From contig NZ_RQJW01000009.1 of the NCBI RefSeq assembly GCF_004028635.1, positions 352,180 through 416,179 on the forward strand: a DNA stretch of 64,000 nucleotides, given 5' to 3'. A program made the translations under genes and the position numbers. Below the pieces are notes generated by a model. It worked only from the letters and a program-made list of their open reading frames with translations, ran no database searches and was not told the origin of the DNA. This stretch comes from Streptomyces cyaneus (GTDB lineage Bacteria; Actinomycetota; Actinomycetes; Streptomycetales; Streptomycetaceae). Of this stretch, positions 8,074 through 16,090 are shown piece after piece (the first letter of the stretch is position 1; each line of letters opens with the position of its first letter).

Positions 8074-8892
8074 TCACAGCCCGAAGCGACGCTGGAGGTC
8101 TCCCAGCTGTCCGGGAAGGCGCGGTGTCCCGGCCGTTTGTGAAGGGCCTGTGTGGGGCCCGCCGGTACCGGGTACTCCGGGCTCCGGCGGAACGGCCCCC
8201 GTGGCCTGCTCGGCCATGAGGGTCTCGGTCGACTGGAGCAGGACCGTGCCGGCTCCGACGAACTCGAACTGATGCTCCTCTCCGGAGGCCCCGCCGAGGC
8301 CTGTCAGTGCACGTAGACCGCCCATCACGCCGGTCATGTAGCCATGGTCGTAGTGGTGGCACGGCGACGGGCAGTCGGCCCAGCCGACGAGTGCCTGCGG
8401 GTCCACCCGGATCGGGGGTTCCATGAACACCACTGGACCGTTAGATGCGGCCACGAACTTTCCGGTTCCGATGAGCGTCAGAAAACCCGGCACGATCGAT
8501 TGCTTGAGCGCGAGACTTGGCTGAAAAGCGAGCAGGTTGCCCGAGCGAATGGTCAGGTTGCCGTCTTCGAGGTCGTACGAGTTCACGTCGAAGGCCCGGT
8601 CGGCCAGCAGCATCTTGCCCGAGCCCTCCGCCACGACCCAGTCGCTCGCGTGCAGAGGCGAATGAAAGGACGTACGGACAAGTCGGTCGAGTCGGCCGTG
8701 CCCGACGCCGTTGAAGTCGATCGAGCCGTAGTAGGCGATCATCTTCCCCTTCTGCAGGAACCACTGGCTCCCTTTGAGCTCCACGCAGAAGGTGTAGGCG
8801 TTGACGTTGTCGTCCGAGGGCAGCGTCGCCGGGTCGAAGACCGTGGGGCCGGCGGGGGTGCCGTAGCCGCCGGGGGTTCCGTAGGGGCTCAC
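8074..8892 (-). CDS. AIM24-family protein (third gene of a tandem triplet)
   Basis: A 272-residue cytoplasmic protein of the AIM24 (formerly DUF124) family, whose molecular role is unknown. After a Gly/Tyr/Pro-rich N-terminus, the beta-rich AIM24 core runs from about residue 28 to 230, with strands such as QWFLQKGKMIAYYGSIDF and VFMEPPIRVDPQALVGW. A Pro/Gly-rich tail ends in LGDLQRRFGL. I chose the GTG at 8892 because GGAGGAGAA precedes it and because GTGA overlaps the stop of the gene before it. The two other AIM24 genes upstream are paralogues, so the three probably work together. Confidence 0.85.
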   Translation of the reverse strand: MSPYGTPGGYGTPAGPTVFDPATLPSDDNVNAYTFCVELKGSQWFLQKGKMIAYYGSIDFNGVGHGRLDRLVRTSFHSPLHASDWVVAEGSGKMLLADRAFDVNSYDLEDGNLTIRSGNLLAFQPSLALKQSIVPGFLTLIGTGKFVAASNGPVVFMEPPIRVDPQALVGWADCPSPCHHYDHGYMTGVMGGLRALTGLGGASGEEHQFEFVGAGTVLLQSTETLMAEQATGAVPPEPGVPGTGGPHTGPSQTAGTPRLPGQLGDLQRRFGL

Positions 8893-9539
8893 AACTTCTC
8901 CTCCGACGCCTGGACGTACACCGCACCGCTGCCGCTGAGCTCCAGCTGGAAGGCCTCGCCGGAGCCGCGGCCCACCATGTCGCGCCAGCCGAGCGCGGTG
9001 GACAGCTTGTTGCGTACGTCGCCGTGGTGGGCGACGTAGGCCTGGGGGTCGACGTGGACGGGCCGCTGCGGGGTGATCGGGATCTCGAAGACGCCGCCGT
9101 GCGCCATGACCGCCACGGCCCCGTGCCCCTTGAGGGTCGTGGTGAACAGCCCCTGCCCGCTGATCTGTCCCCGGACCATGCCCATGACGCCGCCCTGCGA
9201 GCCGAGGAACATGGTGCCCTGCTGGAGGGTGCCCTCGAAGGCGAGGAGGCGGTCGGCCTCGACGCACAGGGTGTCGCCGGAGAGGTTGATCACCTGGACG
9301 TGGTGGCCGCCGTGCCCGAAGAGGACGGTGCCGCTGCCCTCGACGGTCATCAGCGGGGTGTCCTCGTTCGCCACCCGGCGCCCGATCATCGACATGATGC
9401 CGCCCTGGCCACCGGCCGTGTTGGGGGTGAAGGACACCTCGCCCTTGTAGGCGAGCATCGCGCCGCGCTGGCTGAACAGCCGCTGACCGGGCAGGACGGT
9501 CGCCTCGATCATCTTGGAGTTGATCTCGCGGAAGGTCAT
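8889..9539 (-). CDS. AIM24-family protein (second gene of the triplet)
   Basis: A 216-residue AIM24-family protein. The core shows the family's repeated beta pattern: SQRGAMLAYKGEVSF near residue 25, GSGTVLFGHGGHHVQVINL, ADRLLAFEGTL, and VDPQAYVAHHGDV near the C-terminus. The ATG at 9539 comes 1 bp after the stop of the upstream paralogue, and its own stop overlaps the next start by 4 bp, so the three genes form one tight operon. No catalytic residues are apparent. A membrane- or vesicle-associated structural role has been suggested for some relatives, but nothing here proves it. Confidence 0.86.
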   Translation of the reverse strand: MTFREINSKMIEATVLPGQRLFSQRGAMLAYKGEVSFTPNTAGGQGGIMSMIGRRVANEDTPLMTVEGSGTVLFGHGGHHVQVINLSGDTLCVEADRLLAFEGTLQQGTMFLGSQGGVMGMVRGQISGQGLFTTTLKGHGAVAVMAHGGVFEIPITPQRPVHVDPQAYVAHHGDVRNKLSTALGWRDMVGRGSGEAFQLELSGSGAVYVQASEEKL

Positions 9540-9540
9540 C

Positions 9541-10173
9541 TCACACGTCCCCCGCGATCGTGTTCCGCTCGCTCGGCTGTACGTACACCAGCCCGTCCCC
9601 CTCGAACCGGATCTGGAAGGCCTCGCCGCCGCCTTCGCCCATGAGCGTGCGGAAGGTCACACCGGACTGGAAGGACTGCCGCAGATTCCCCTGGTGGGCC
9701 ACATAGGCCCCCGGGTCGACGGTCAGCGGGTACTGCGAGCTGACCCGCAGCACGACCGCCGGCCCGTGCGACATGATCGCCGCCTGTCCGTGCCCCTCGA
9801 CGGTGGTCGTGAACAGCCCATTGCCCTGCGAGGCGCCGCGCAGCCCCGTGAAGGACGTGCCGGTCCGCAGCCCCGCGTCGGTCGCGAGCAGGTTGCTCGA
9901 CTCGACGTAGAGCTTGTCGCCCTGGAGGTTCACGAGGTTGATCTCGGAGGCCCGGTCCGCGAACCAGCACGTCCCCTGCCCCTTCACCTCCATCACCGTC
10001 ATCTGCTCACCGGTGAGCCGCCGGGTCACCATCCCCCGGATGCCCTCACCGCCACCGCTCATCTTCTTGAAGGCCATCTGCCCGTCGTACGCGACCATCG
10101 AGCCGTTCTTCGCCTTGACGGCATCCCCGGTCATGTCGACGGCGAGCACCTTGCTGCCCTGAAGTCGGAACAT
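9541..10173 (-). CDS. AIM24-family protein (first gene of the triplet)
   Basis: A 210-residue AIM24-family protein, first in a three-gene operon read leftward. I chose the ATG at 10173 (MFRLQGSKVLAVDM); a GTG two codons upstream at 10179 is equally possible, and the longer open frame to 10248 looks non-coding. Conserved strands include NGSMVAYDGQMAF near residue 25 and VDPGAYVAHQGNL near the C-terminus, closely matching the next gene. The divergent neighbour is the DUF3817 membrane protein at 10361; their promoters must lie in 10174-10360. Confidence 0.85.
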   Translation of the reverse strand: MFRLQGSKVLAVDMTGDAVKAKNGSMVAYDGQMAFKKMSGGGEGIRGMVTRRLTGEQMTVMEVKGQGTCWFADRASEINLVNLQGDKLYVESSNLLATDAGLRTGTSFTGLRGASQGNGLFTTTVEGHGQAAIMSHGPAVVLRVSSQYPLTVDPGAYVAHQGNLRQSFQSGVTFRTLMGEGGGEAFQIRFEGDGLVYVQPSERNTIAGDV

Positions 10174-10360
10174 CGCCACGCAGCGAAAGGTAGCCCGCGG
10201 TGACTGCCGCCAACAGGTCCTGGAGGTGGACATCACCCCTGACGGCACCCCGAGCCGAACCCTCTCCCGGCGTTTGCCACAATGGGTGAGCGTTTGTGCT
10301 TGCGTTCACAAGCTGATGCCGACCGTCGTCTCTCCCACCGAACCCCACCGAAGGTGACCC

Positions 10361-10705
10361 GTGGACATCAAGACCGCCACCGCCCTCCGCCGCCTCCGCC
10401 TCGTCTCGGCCCCCGAGGCGGTGTCGTTCCTGCTCCTGCTCGTCTGCTCGGTGCTGAAGCGGACCACCGACTTCAACGCGGTGCCCGTGATGGGCGCGGT
10501 CCACGGCATTCTGTTCATCCTGTACGTGATCTTCTGGGCGGACGCCTGGAACCGCACCAAGTGGTCCTTCAAGACCGCGGCGCTCTACTTCGTCCTCTCC
10601 GTCCTGCCGACCGGCGGCTTCTTCGCCGACCGCAAGCTGCGGCGTGAGGCCGAGGACGCCGTCATCGCCGCCCGCGCCCGCCAGGAAGGAAAGGTCAACG
10701 CATGA
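10361..10705 (+). CDS. DUF3817 integral membrane protein
   Basis: A 114-residue membrane protein with about three hydrophobic helices and the DUF3817 pattern: VHGILFILYVIFW in the middle, KWSF, and a C-terminal FFADRKLRRE basic tail. The GTG at 10361 is preceded by GAAGGTGA. The stop overlaps the next start by 4 bp (ATGA). A paralogue with the same HGxLxIxY and KWSF motifs is encoded at 22021. Function is unknown; relatives sit beside transporter or MarR genes. Confidence 0.85.
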   Translation: MDIKTATALRRLRLVSAPEAVSFLLLLVCSVLKRTTDFNAVPVMGAVHGILFILYVIFWADAWNRTKWSFKTAALYFVLSVLPTGGFFADRKLRREAEDAVIAARARQEGKVNA

Positions 10706-10995
10706 TCGTCGCCTTCTCCGTGACGCCGCTCGGCGTCGGCGAGGACGTGGGGGAGTACGTCGCCGACGCCGTCCGCGTGGTGCGTGAGTCGGGTCTGCCC
10801 AACCGCACCGACGCGATGTTCACCTCCGTCGAGGGTGAGTGGGACGAGGTCATGGACGTCGTCAAGCGCGCCGTGGCCGCCGTCGAGGCACGGGCACCGC
10901 GGGTGTCGCTGGTCCTCAAGGCGGACATCAGGCCCGGCGTGACGGACGGTCTCACCTCGAAGGTGGAGACCGTGGAGCGGCACCTCGCCGAATAG
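10702..10995 (+). CDS. MTH1187-family thiamine-binding protein
   Basis: A 97-residue alpha/beta protein of the MTH1187/YkoF-like family (DUF77), whose members bind thiamine or its pyrimidine precursor. The sequence opens with a strand, VAFSVTPLGVGEDVGEYV, and has the conserved MFTSVEGEWDEVMDVVKRA segment and a strand VSLVLKADIR before the C-terminal helix. It is translationally coupled to the DUF3817 gene, which may be a membrane partner; that link is inferred. It is the last gene before the spore-pigment cluster and is followed at once by a strong inverted repeat. Confidence 0.85.
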   Translation: MIVAFSVTPLGVGEDVGEYVADAVRVVRESGLPNRTDAMFTSVEGEWDEVMDVVKRAVAAVEARAPRVSLVLKADIRPGVTDGLTSKVETVERHLAE

Positions 10996-11001
10996 GCAGC
11001 G

Positions 11002-11052
11002 GCGCTCCGCGGCATCGAGAGGTGGGGGCAGTACGTCGATGCCGCGGAGCGC
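11002..11052. terminator. 17-bp perfect inverted repeat after the thiamine-binding gene
   Basis: GCGCTCCGCGGCATCGA (11002-11018) is exactly complementary to 11036-11052, with a 17-base loop. It starts 7 bp beyond the stop codon at 10995. There is no T-tract, as is usual for Streptomyces terminators. It also marks the left edge of the pigment-cluster insertion. Confidence 0.7.
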
Positions 11053-11534
11053 TGTCGTGCCCAAGTCCGAGTGACGCACGGGCAGCGCGTGCGCGGGGTG
11101 CGCCCCCCCGGTCGCCCCGATTCCCGCTCGGCGCACGCTTTCACGGCCCGATCCCCCCGAAGTTCCGCGCGCCGACAGCCCCCCCTTCCACCGCAGACGG
11201 AACCCGTCCGCCCTCAACCCGCGCTCCGAGCACGGCACATGCCGTACCCCGAGGACGCCGCCCGGCCGAACGCCGGGCTCCGGCCGGAGCGGCGCCCACC
11301 CGCGCCCGCCCGAACAGCGCATCGGCGCCCGCCTCTTCGGGTTCGCCCCGGCACCCGCCTGACGCGGTGTCGGCAGTCGGCGGGCGCGCCTTCGCGGGCA
11401 GTTCCCTCAATTGGCCCGCGCGGCTCGCGGACCCCGTGGCCCTGACCCACGATGAAGCTCAGGGCCGAAACCCGCGTTCGCGCAGGTGAACAGGGACGGC
11501 CGCCGCTTGCTCCCGCGAAGGAAGGGTCCGCCGG
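11053..11534 (+). other. gene-free leader region upstream of the spore-pigment operon
   Basis: About 480 bp with no credible coding frame; open frames here are Pro/Arg/Ala rich without motifs. It must contain the promoter of the pigment operon and, at its left end, the junction of the inserted cluster. I saw no clear -35/-10 pair. GAAGGAAGGG at 11518-11527 is the ribosome site for the first gene. Confidence 0.5.
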
Positions 11535-12644
11535 ATGACCACTTCGCCCTATACATCCCAGTCGGCATTCGACGGTTCCAGGATGCGCGTCATCCTGCTC
11601 GTCGATCTCCACGAAGGCGCCCAGCAAGAGTTCCTCGACGCGTACGAGCACATGCGTGAGCGAGTCGCGTCGGTTCCCGGTCACCTCGGTGACCAGTTGT
11701 GCCAGTCCCTGGAGAACCCGTCCCAGTGGGTCATCACGAGCGAATGGGCCACCGCCCCGCCGTACCTCGCCTGGGTGAACAGTGAAGAGCATCTCGAGAC
11801 GGTCAGGCCCCTGCAGAGCTGCGTCCGTGAGCTGCGGTCGATGCGTTACGGCGTCGTCCGTGAGACCGGCCGGGCCCGCCCGGACGCCGGCGGACTCCAG
11901 ACGGCCGTACGGGTGGGCGACGGTGTGACACGCCACGCCCTGACCTTCACCGTCAAGCCCGGCTCCGAGTCCAAGGTCCACGAGATCCTGGCCGGCTACG
12001 CGCCGCCCCAGGCCCGCGTCGACGACTCCACGCGGCTGCGCCGCACCACCCTGTTCATGCACGGCAACCGGGTCGTGCGCACCGTCGAGGTGGAGGGCGA
12101 CCTGATGGCGGCGCTGCGCCACGTCTCGCGCCAGCCCGAGGTACGGGCCGTCGAGGAGGCCCTCAATCCGCATCTGGAGCAGCACCGGGACCTGTCCGAC
12201 CCCGAGTCCGCGCGGGCCTTCTTCGCCCGCGCCGCCATGCCGGCCGTCCACCACGTGGCACGCGGCGGACCGGATCCGGACGGCCTCACGCGGCACGCCC
12301 TGTACTACCCGGCCCGCGCGGGCTGCGGTATGGCGCTGGCCCGGCTGCTCTCCCAACAGGACGAGACCGCGGCCGCCGACCCGGCCGGCCCCGTGCACCG
12401 CAGCACCGTCTTCCAGCGGGAGGACATCGTCGTCCGCCTCATCGACGTACGCGGTGACCCCGAGACCGATCCGGTCGGGGCGCTCGGCATCCACGGCCCG
12501 CGCAAGGCCGCCGTACTGGCCCGGCTGCTCGACGGTGGCGCACTCGGCGTGGCGGGACCGCCCACGGGTGAGCGGGAGGCGACCCGCCTTCTGGCGCACG
12601 CCGACATGGCGCTGATCACCGACCGCAGGGCTGCGCAGTCCTGA
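11535..12644 (+). CDS. SchA/CurD-like spore-pigment protein with N-terminal ABM domain
   Basis: A 369-residue protein corresponding to the first gene of whiE/sch/cur spore-pigment operons. The N-terminal 100 residues form an antibiotic-biosynthesis-monooxygenase (ABM) fold with PGHLGDQLCQSLENPSQWVI and TSEW. The remainder is the SchA/CurD domain (RHALTFTVKPGSESKVHEIL near residue 130; RSTVFQREDIVVRLIDVRG near 290). Its exact chemistry is unknown, but it is needed for, or associated with, aromatic polyketide processing. ATG at 11535 has a good ribosome site. The small ABM gene at 21056 is a near-copy of its N-terminal domain. Confidence 0.88.
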   Translation: MTTSPYTSQSAFDGSRMRVILLVDLHEGAQQEFLDAYEHMRERVASVPGHLGDQLCQSLENPSQWVITSEWATAPPYLAWVNSEEHLETVRPLQSCVRELRSMRYGVVRETGRARPDAGGLQTAVRVGDGVTRHALTFTVKPGSESKVHEILAGYAPPQARVDDSTRLRRTTLFMHGNRVVRTVEVEGDLMAALRHVSRQPEVRAVEEALNPHLEQHRDLSDPESARAFFARAAMPAVHHVARGGPDPDGLTRHALYYPARAGCGMALARLLSQQDETAAADPAGPVHRSTVFQREDIVVRLIDVRGDPETDPVGALGIHGPRKAAVLARLLDGGALGVAGPPTGEREATRLLAHADMALITDRRAAQS

Positions 12645-12693
12645 CGGCACAGCGCAGGGACCAACACCCCACCGAACGACCTGGAGACAGACC

Positions 12694-13158
12694 ATGGAGA
12701 AGATGCGCCCGCGCGTCGTGGACGTGAACGAGATCGAGCCCAACCGCAAGCGTGGTGGCGACCTGCGCACCCTGCTCACCCCTGTCACGGTGGGCGCCAC
12801 GAGCGGCTTCATGGGCCTCGCCATCATGCGGCCCGGCGAACGCATCAGCGAGCACTACCACCCGTACTCCGAGGAGTTCGTGTACGTCGTCGAGGGCAGG
12901 CTGGAGGTCGACCTGGATGGCGAAACGTTTCCTCTCCGTGCCGACCAGGGCCTCATGATCCCCATCGACATGCGGCACCGCTTCCGCAACGTCGGTGACG
13001 AGGAAGCCCGGATGGTCTTCCATCTGAGCCCGCTGGCCCCGAAGCCGAGCCTCGGCCACGTCGACACGGAGGCTCCGGAGATCAGCGACGACATCAAGCC
13101 GTACCCGCTCGTCCAGGAGGAGAGCGGGCGGCCCGAACGGCGCGGGGTCCTGTCGTGA
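12694..13158 (+). CDS. cupin-domain pigment protein (WhiE ORF II type)
   Basis: A 154-residue single-domain cupin. Metal-ligand motifs are visible: GERISEHYHPYSEEFVYVVEG (motif 1, two His and Glu) near residue 50 and PIDMRHRFRNVGDEEARMVF (motif 2 with His) near residue 90. In whiE-type operons this cupin lies between the SchA/CurD gene and the ketosynthase, and is thought to help cyclise or oxidise the polyketide. The ATG at 12694 follows GGAGA, and the stop overlaps the KS-alpha GTG by 4 bp (GTGA), so expression is coupled to the synthase. Confidence 0.9.
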   Translation: MEKMRPRVVDVNEIEPNRKRGGDLRTLLTPVTVGATSGFMGLAIMRPGERISEHYHPYSEEFVYVVEGRLEVDLDGETFPLRADQGLMIPIDMRHRFRNVGDEEARMVFHLSPLAPKPSLGHVDTEAPEISDDIKPYPLVQEESGRPERRGVLS

Positions 13159-14423
13159 CCCGGCGGGTGGCGGTGACCGGCATAGGCGTGGTCGCTCCGG
13201 GAGGCATAGGGGTGCCCGCGTTCTGGGACCTCCTCTCGGGCGGCCGTACCGCGACACGAGGCATCACCCTGTTCGACCCCGAGGGGCTGCGGTCCCGGAT
13301 AGCCGCCGAGTGCGACTTCGACCCGCTCGCCCACGGACTCGAACCCGAGCTGGTCGAACGCGCCGACCGGTACATACAGTTCGCCGTCGTCGCCGCGACG
13401 GAGGCCGTGACCGACAGCGGCGTCGACCTCGCCGCGGAGGACCCCTGGCGCGTGGCCGTGTCCCTGGGCAGCGCGGTGGGCGGCACGACCCGGCTGGAGC
13501 AGGACTACGTCCTGGTCAGCGAAGGCGGGCAGCGCTGGGACGTCGACCACCGCGCCGCGAACCCTTACCTGCACCGCGCCTTCTCGCCCAGCACGCTGGC
13601 GTCGGACGTCGCGGAGCGGTTCGGCGCCCAGGGGCCGGTGCAGACTGTCTCCACCGGCTGCACCTCCGGCCTCGACGCGGTGGGCTACGCCTTCCACACC
13701 ATCGAGGAGGGCCGCGCCGACATCTGCATCGCCGGGGCGTCGGACTCGCCGATCTCCCCGATCACCATGGCGTGCTTCGACGCCATCAAGGCCACCTCGC
13801 CCAACAACGACGACCCCGAACACGCCTCCCGGCCCTTCGACGCCCACCGCGACGGATTCGTCATGGGCGAGGGCGCCGCCGTCCTCGTACTGGAGGAACT
13901 GGAGCACGCCCGTGCGCGCGGCGCGCACGTGTACTGCGAGATAGCCGGCTACGCCACCTTCGGCAACGCCTACCACATGACCGGGCTGACCAGTGAGGGA
14001 CTGGAGATGGCCCGGGCCATCGACGCCGCGCTCGACCACGCGCGCGTGGACCCCTCCGACATCGACTACGTCAACGCCCACGGCTCCGGCACCCGCCAGA
14101 ACGACCGTCACGAGACCGCCGCGGTCAAGAAGTCCCTCGGCTCCCACGCCTACGACACACCCATGAGCTCGATCAAGTCCATGGTGGGCCACTCGCTCGG
14201 GGCGATCGGCGCGATCGAGGTCGTCGCCTGTGTACTCGCCCTGGCCCGGCAGGTGGTGCCGCCCACGGCGAACTACGAGACCCCGGACCCCGAGTGCGAC
14301 CTGGACTACGTACCGCGCACCGCACGCCCGCGCAGGCTCGACAACGTGCTCTCCGTGGGCAGCGGCTTCGGCGGTTTCCAGTCCGCGGTGCTCCTGACGG
14401 GGCCGGGTGGGAGGACGAAATGA
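13155..14423 (+). CDS. type II PKS ketosynthase alpha (KS-alpha), spore pigment
   Basis: A 422-residue condensing enzyme that elongates the poly-beta-ketone on the ACP with malonyl units. The nucleophile is Cys169 in VSTGCTSGLDAV. The two catalytic His residues are in VNAHGSGT (about 309) and SMVGHSLGAIG (about 344). The fold opens with RRVAVTGIGVVAPGG. GTG at 13155 overlaps the cupin stop; its own TGA overlaps the CLF ATG. This tight coupling keeps the KS and CLF in a 1:1 ratio. Gene order (SchA/CurD, cupin, KS, CLF, ACP, two cyclases) matches whiE, so a grey or brown spore pigment is expected. Confidence 0.95.
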   Translation: MTRRVAVTGIGVVAPGGIGVPAFWDLLSGGRTATRGITLFDPEGLRSRIAAECDFDPLAHGLEPELVERADRYIQFAVVAATEAVTDSGVDLAAEDPWRVAVSLGSAVGGTTRLEQDYVLVSEGGQRWDVDHRAANPYLHRAFSPSTLASDVAERFGAQGPVQTVSTGCTSGLDAVGYAFHTIEEGRADICIAGASDSPISPITMACFDAIKATSPNNDDPEHASRPFDAHRDGFVMGEGAAVLVLEELEHARARGAHVYCEIAGYATFGNAYHMTGLTSEGLEMARAIDAALDHARVDPSDIDYVNAHGSGTRQNDRHETAAVKKSLGSHAYDTPMSSIKSMVGHSLGAIGAIEVVACVLALARQVVPPTANYETPDPECDLDYVPRTARPRRLDNVLSVGSGFGGFQSAVLLTGPGGRTK

Positions 14424-15673
14424 GTGATAGTGGTATACGCCCCCGGCACACCGCCGTCACGGGGATCGGTGTGGTCGCGCCCAACGGCCTGCACGCGGAC
14501 ACCTACTGGAAGTCCGTCAAGGAAGGCGCGAGCGTACTCGACCGGATAACCCGGGAGGGCTGCGAGCACCTCCCGCTCCGCGTCGCCGGTGAGGTCCGCG
14601 GATTCGACCCGTCGGCGCTCATCGAGGAGACCTTCCTCGTCCAGACCGACAAGTTCACCCACTTCGCCCTGGCTGCCGCCGACGCCGCCCTGCAGGACGC
14701 GGGGCTGAGCAGCACCGCCGCCGACTCCCCGTACTCCGTCGGCGTGGTCACCGCGGCCGGCTCCGGCGGCGGCGAATTCGGTCAGCGGGAACTGCAGAAG
14801 CTGTGGGGGAAGGGATCCCGGTTCGTCGGGCCCTACCAGTCCATCGCCTGGTTCTACGCGGCCAGCACCGGCCAGATATCCATCCGCAAGGGCTTCAAGG
14901 GCCCCTGTGGGGTGGTGGCCAGCGACGAGGCCGGCGGCCTGGACGCCGTCGCGCACGCCTCCCACGCCGTGCAGCGGGGAACGGACGTGGTCGTGGTCGG
15001 GGCGGCCGAGGCGCCGCTCGCCCCCTACTCGGGGGTCTGCCAGCTCGGATACCCCGAGCTCAGCACCGTCGAGGACCCGGCGCGCGCCTACCGTCCCTTC
15101 ACCTCGGCGGCCTGCGGCTTCGTGCCCGCGGAGGGCGGTGCCGTGCTGATCGTGGAGGACCTGGAGCGGGCCCAGCGCCGTGCCGCGACCGTCCGGGCCA
15201 CCGTGGCGGGGCACTCCGCCACCTTCACCGGCGCCTCGCACTGGGAACAGTCACGGGAGGGGCTCGCGCACGCCATCCGCGGTGCCCTCGACGAGGCCGG
15301 CTGCGCACCGGAGGAGATCGACGTGGTCTTCGCCGACGCGCTGGGCGTCCCGGAGGCGGACCGCGCCGAGGCCCTCGCCCTCGCCGACGCCCTCGGCCCG
15401 CACGGCACCCGGGTGCCCGTCACGGCCCCCAAGACCGGCATCGGGCGGTCCTACTGCGGGGCACCCCTGCTGGACATCGCGGCCGCGGTGCAGGCCATGG
15501 AGCACGGGCAGATACCGCCGACCCCGAACGTCTTCGACGTCTGCCACGACATCGACCTGGTGACCGCCACGGCGCGCCCGGCCGAGCTCCGCACGGCCCT
15601 GATCCTCAGCCGGGGACTCATGGGCTCCAACTCGGCGCTCGTGCTGCGTGGCGCTCCGCTGGAAGGGCGGTGA
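14420..15673 (+). CDS. chain-length factor (KS-beta), spore pigment
   Basis: A 417-residue KS-like subunit lacking the catalytic Cys. The position aligned with Cys169 of the partner is Glu170 in GVVASDEAGGLDAV; antibiotic CLFs usually have Gln there. CLF forms a heterodimer with KS-alpha, sets chain length and supports priming. The start at 14420 (ATGA overlap) is preceded by GGGAGGA. The N-terminus TAVTGIGVVAPNG is family-typical. After the stop the transcript crosses a repeat element before the ACP gene. Confidence 0.93.
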   Translation: MSDSGIRPRHTAVTGIGVVAPNGLHADTYWKSVKEGASVLDRITREGCEHLPLRVAGEVRGFDPSALIEETFLVQTDKFTHFALAAADAALQDAGLSSTAADSPYSVGVVTAAGSGGGEFGQRELQKLWGKGSRFVGPYQSIAWFYAASTGQISIRKGFKGPCGVVASDEAGGLDAVAHASHAVQRGTDVVVVGAAEAPLAPYSGVCQLGYPELSTVEDPARAYRPFTSAACGFVPAEGGAVLIVEDLERAQRRAATVRATVAGHSATFTGASHWEQSREGLAHAIRGALDEAGCAPEEIDVVFADALGVPEADRAEALALADALGPHGTRVPVTAPKTGIGRSYCGAPLLDIAAAVQAMEHGQIPPTPNVFDVCHDIDLVTATARPAELRTALILSRGLMGSNSALVLRGAPLEGR

Positions 15674-15757
15674 TCGACCGCGGGCCGGTGGGGGCTGGTC
15701 GCGCCCACGCGGCAGAGCCGCATATCGACAGGGCCCCGCGCCCCTGAAGGGGCGCGG
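15674..15757. repeat. Streptomyces-type intergenic repeat with strong hairpin
   Basis: The CLF-ACP spacer has a GC-rich block ending in a perfect 9-bp stem, CCGCGCCCC (15736-15744) and GGGGCGCGG (15749-15757), with a TGAA loop. A smaller stem GCGGC/GCCGC lies at 15709-15721. The GGGGCTGGTCGCGCCCACGC stretch and the GGGGCGCGG hairpin are, from memory, widespread dispersed elements in Streptomyces genomes. Here the element lies inside an operon and could lower read-through to the ACP and cyclase genes. Confidence 0.65.
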
Positions 15758-15822
15758 TACCGCACCGGACTTCACCAGGGCCGCTCAGAACCCTCCGCAC
15801 CCGCACGACAAGGAGAACGCGT

Positions 15823-16089
15823 ATGACCACCGAAGTCACCCAACTGACCGTCGGGGAACTGGCCACGCTGATGAAGCAGGCCGCCGGCGTGACCGTCGAC
15901 CCGCAAGACCTCGAGAGCCGGGCGGACGCCCCCTTCGCCGAGTTCGGGCTGGACTCGCTCGGCCTCCTCGGCATCGTGGGCGAGCTGGAGAACCGGCACG
16001 GCCGGGCGCTCCCCACCGACGCGGAGCGCTGCAAGAGCCCCCGCGCCTTCCTCGACCTCGTCAACGGCGCACTCGCGACGGGAGCCTGA
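15823..16089 (+). CDS. acyl carrier protein, spore pigment
   Basis: An 88-residue ACP that carries the growing polyketide on a phosphopantetheine arm attached to Ser45 in FGLDSLGLLG. The four-helix pattern is intact, with acidic helix II and PRAFLDLVNGAL at the end. The ATG at 15823 is preceded by AAGGAGAA. It is separated from CLF by 149 bp holding a repeat element, while the next gene starts 1 bp after the stop, so ACP and the cyclases form a tight block. Confidence 0.94.
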   Translation: MTTEVTQLTVGELATLMKQAAGVTVDPQDLESRADAPFAEFGLDSLGLLGIVGELENRHGRALPTDAERCKSPRAFLDLVNGALATGA

Positions 16090-16090
16090 A

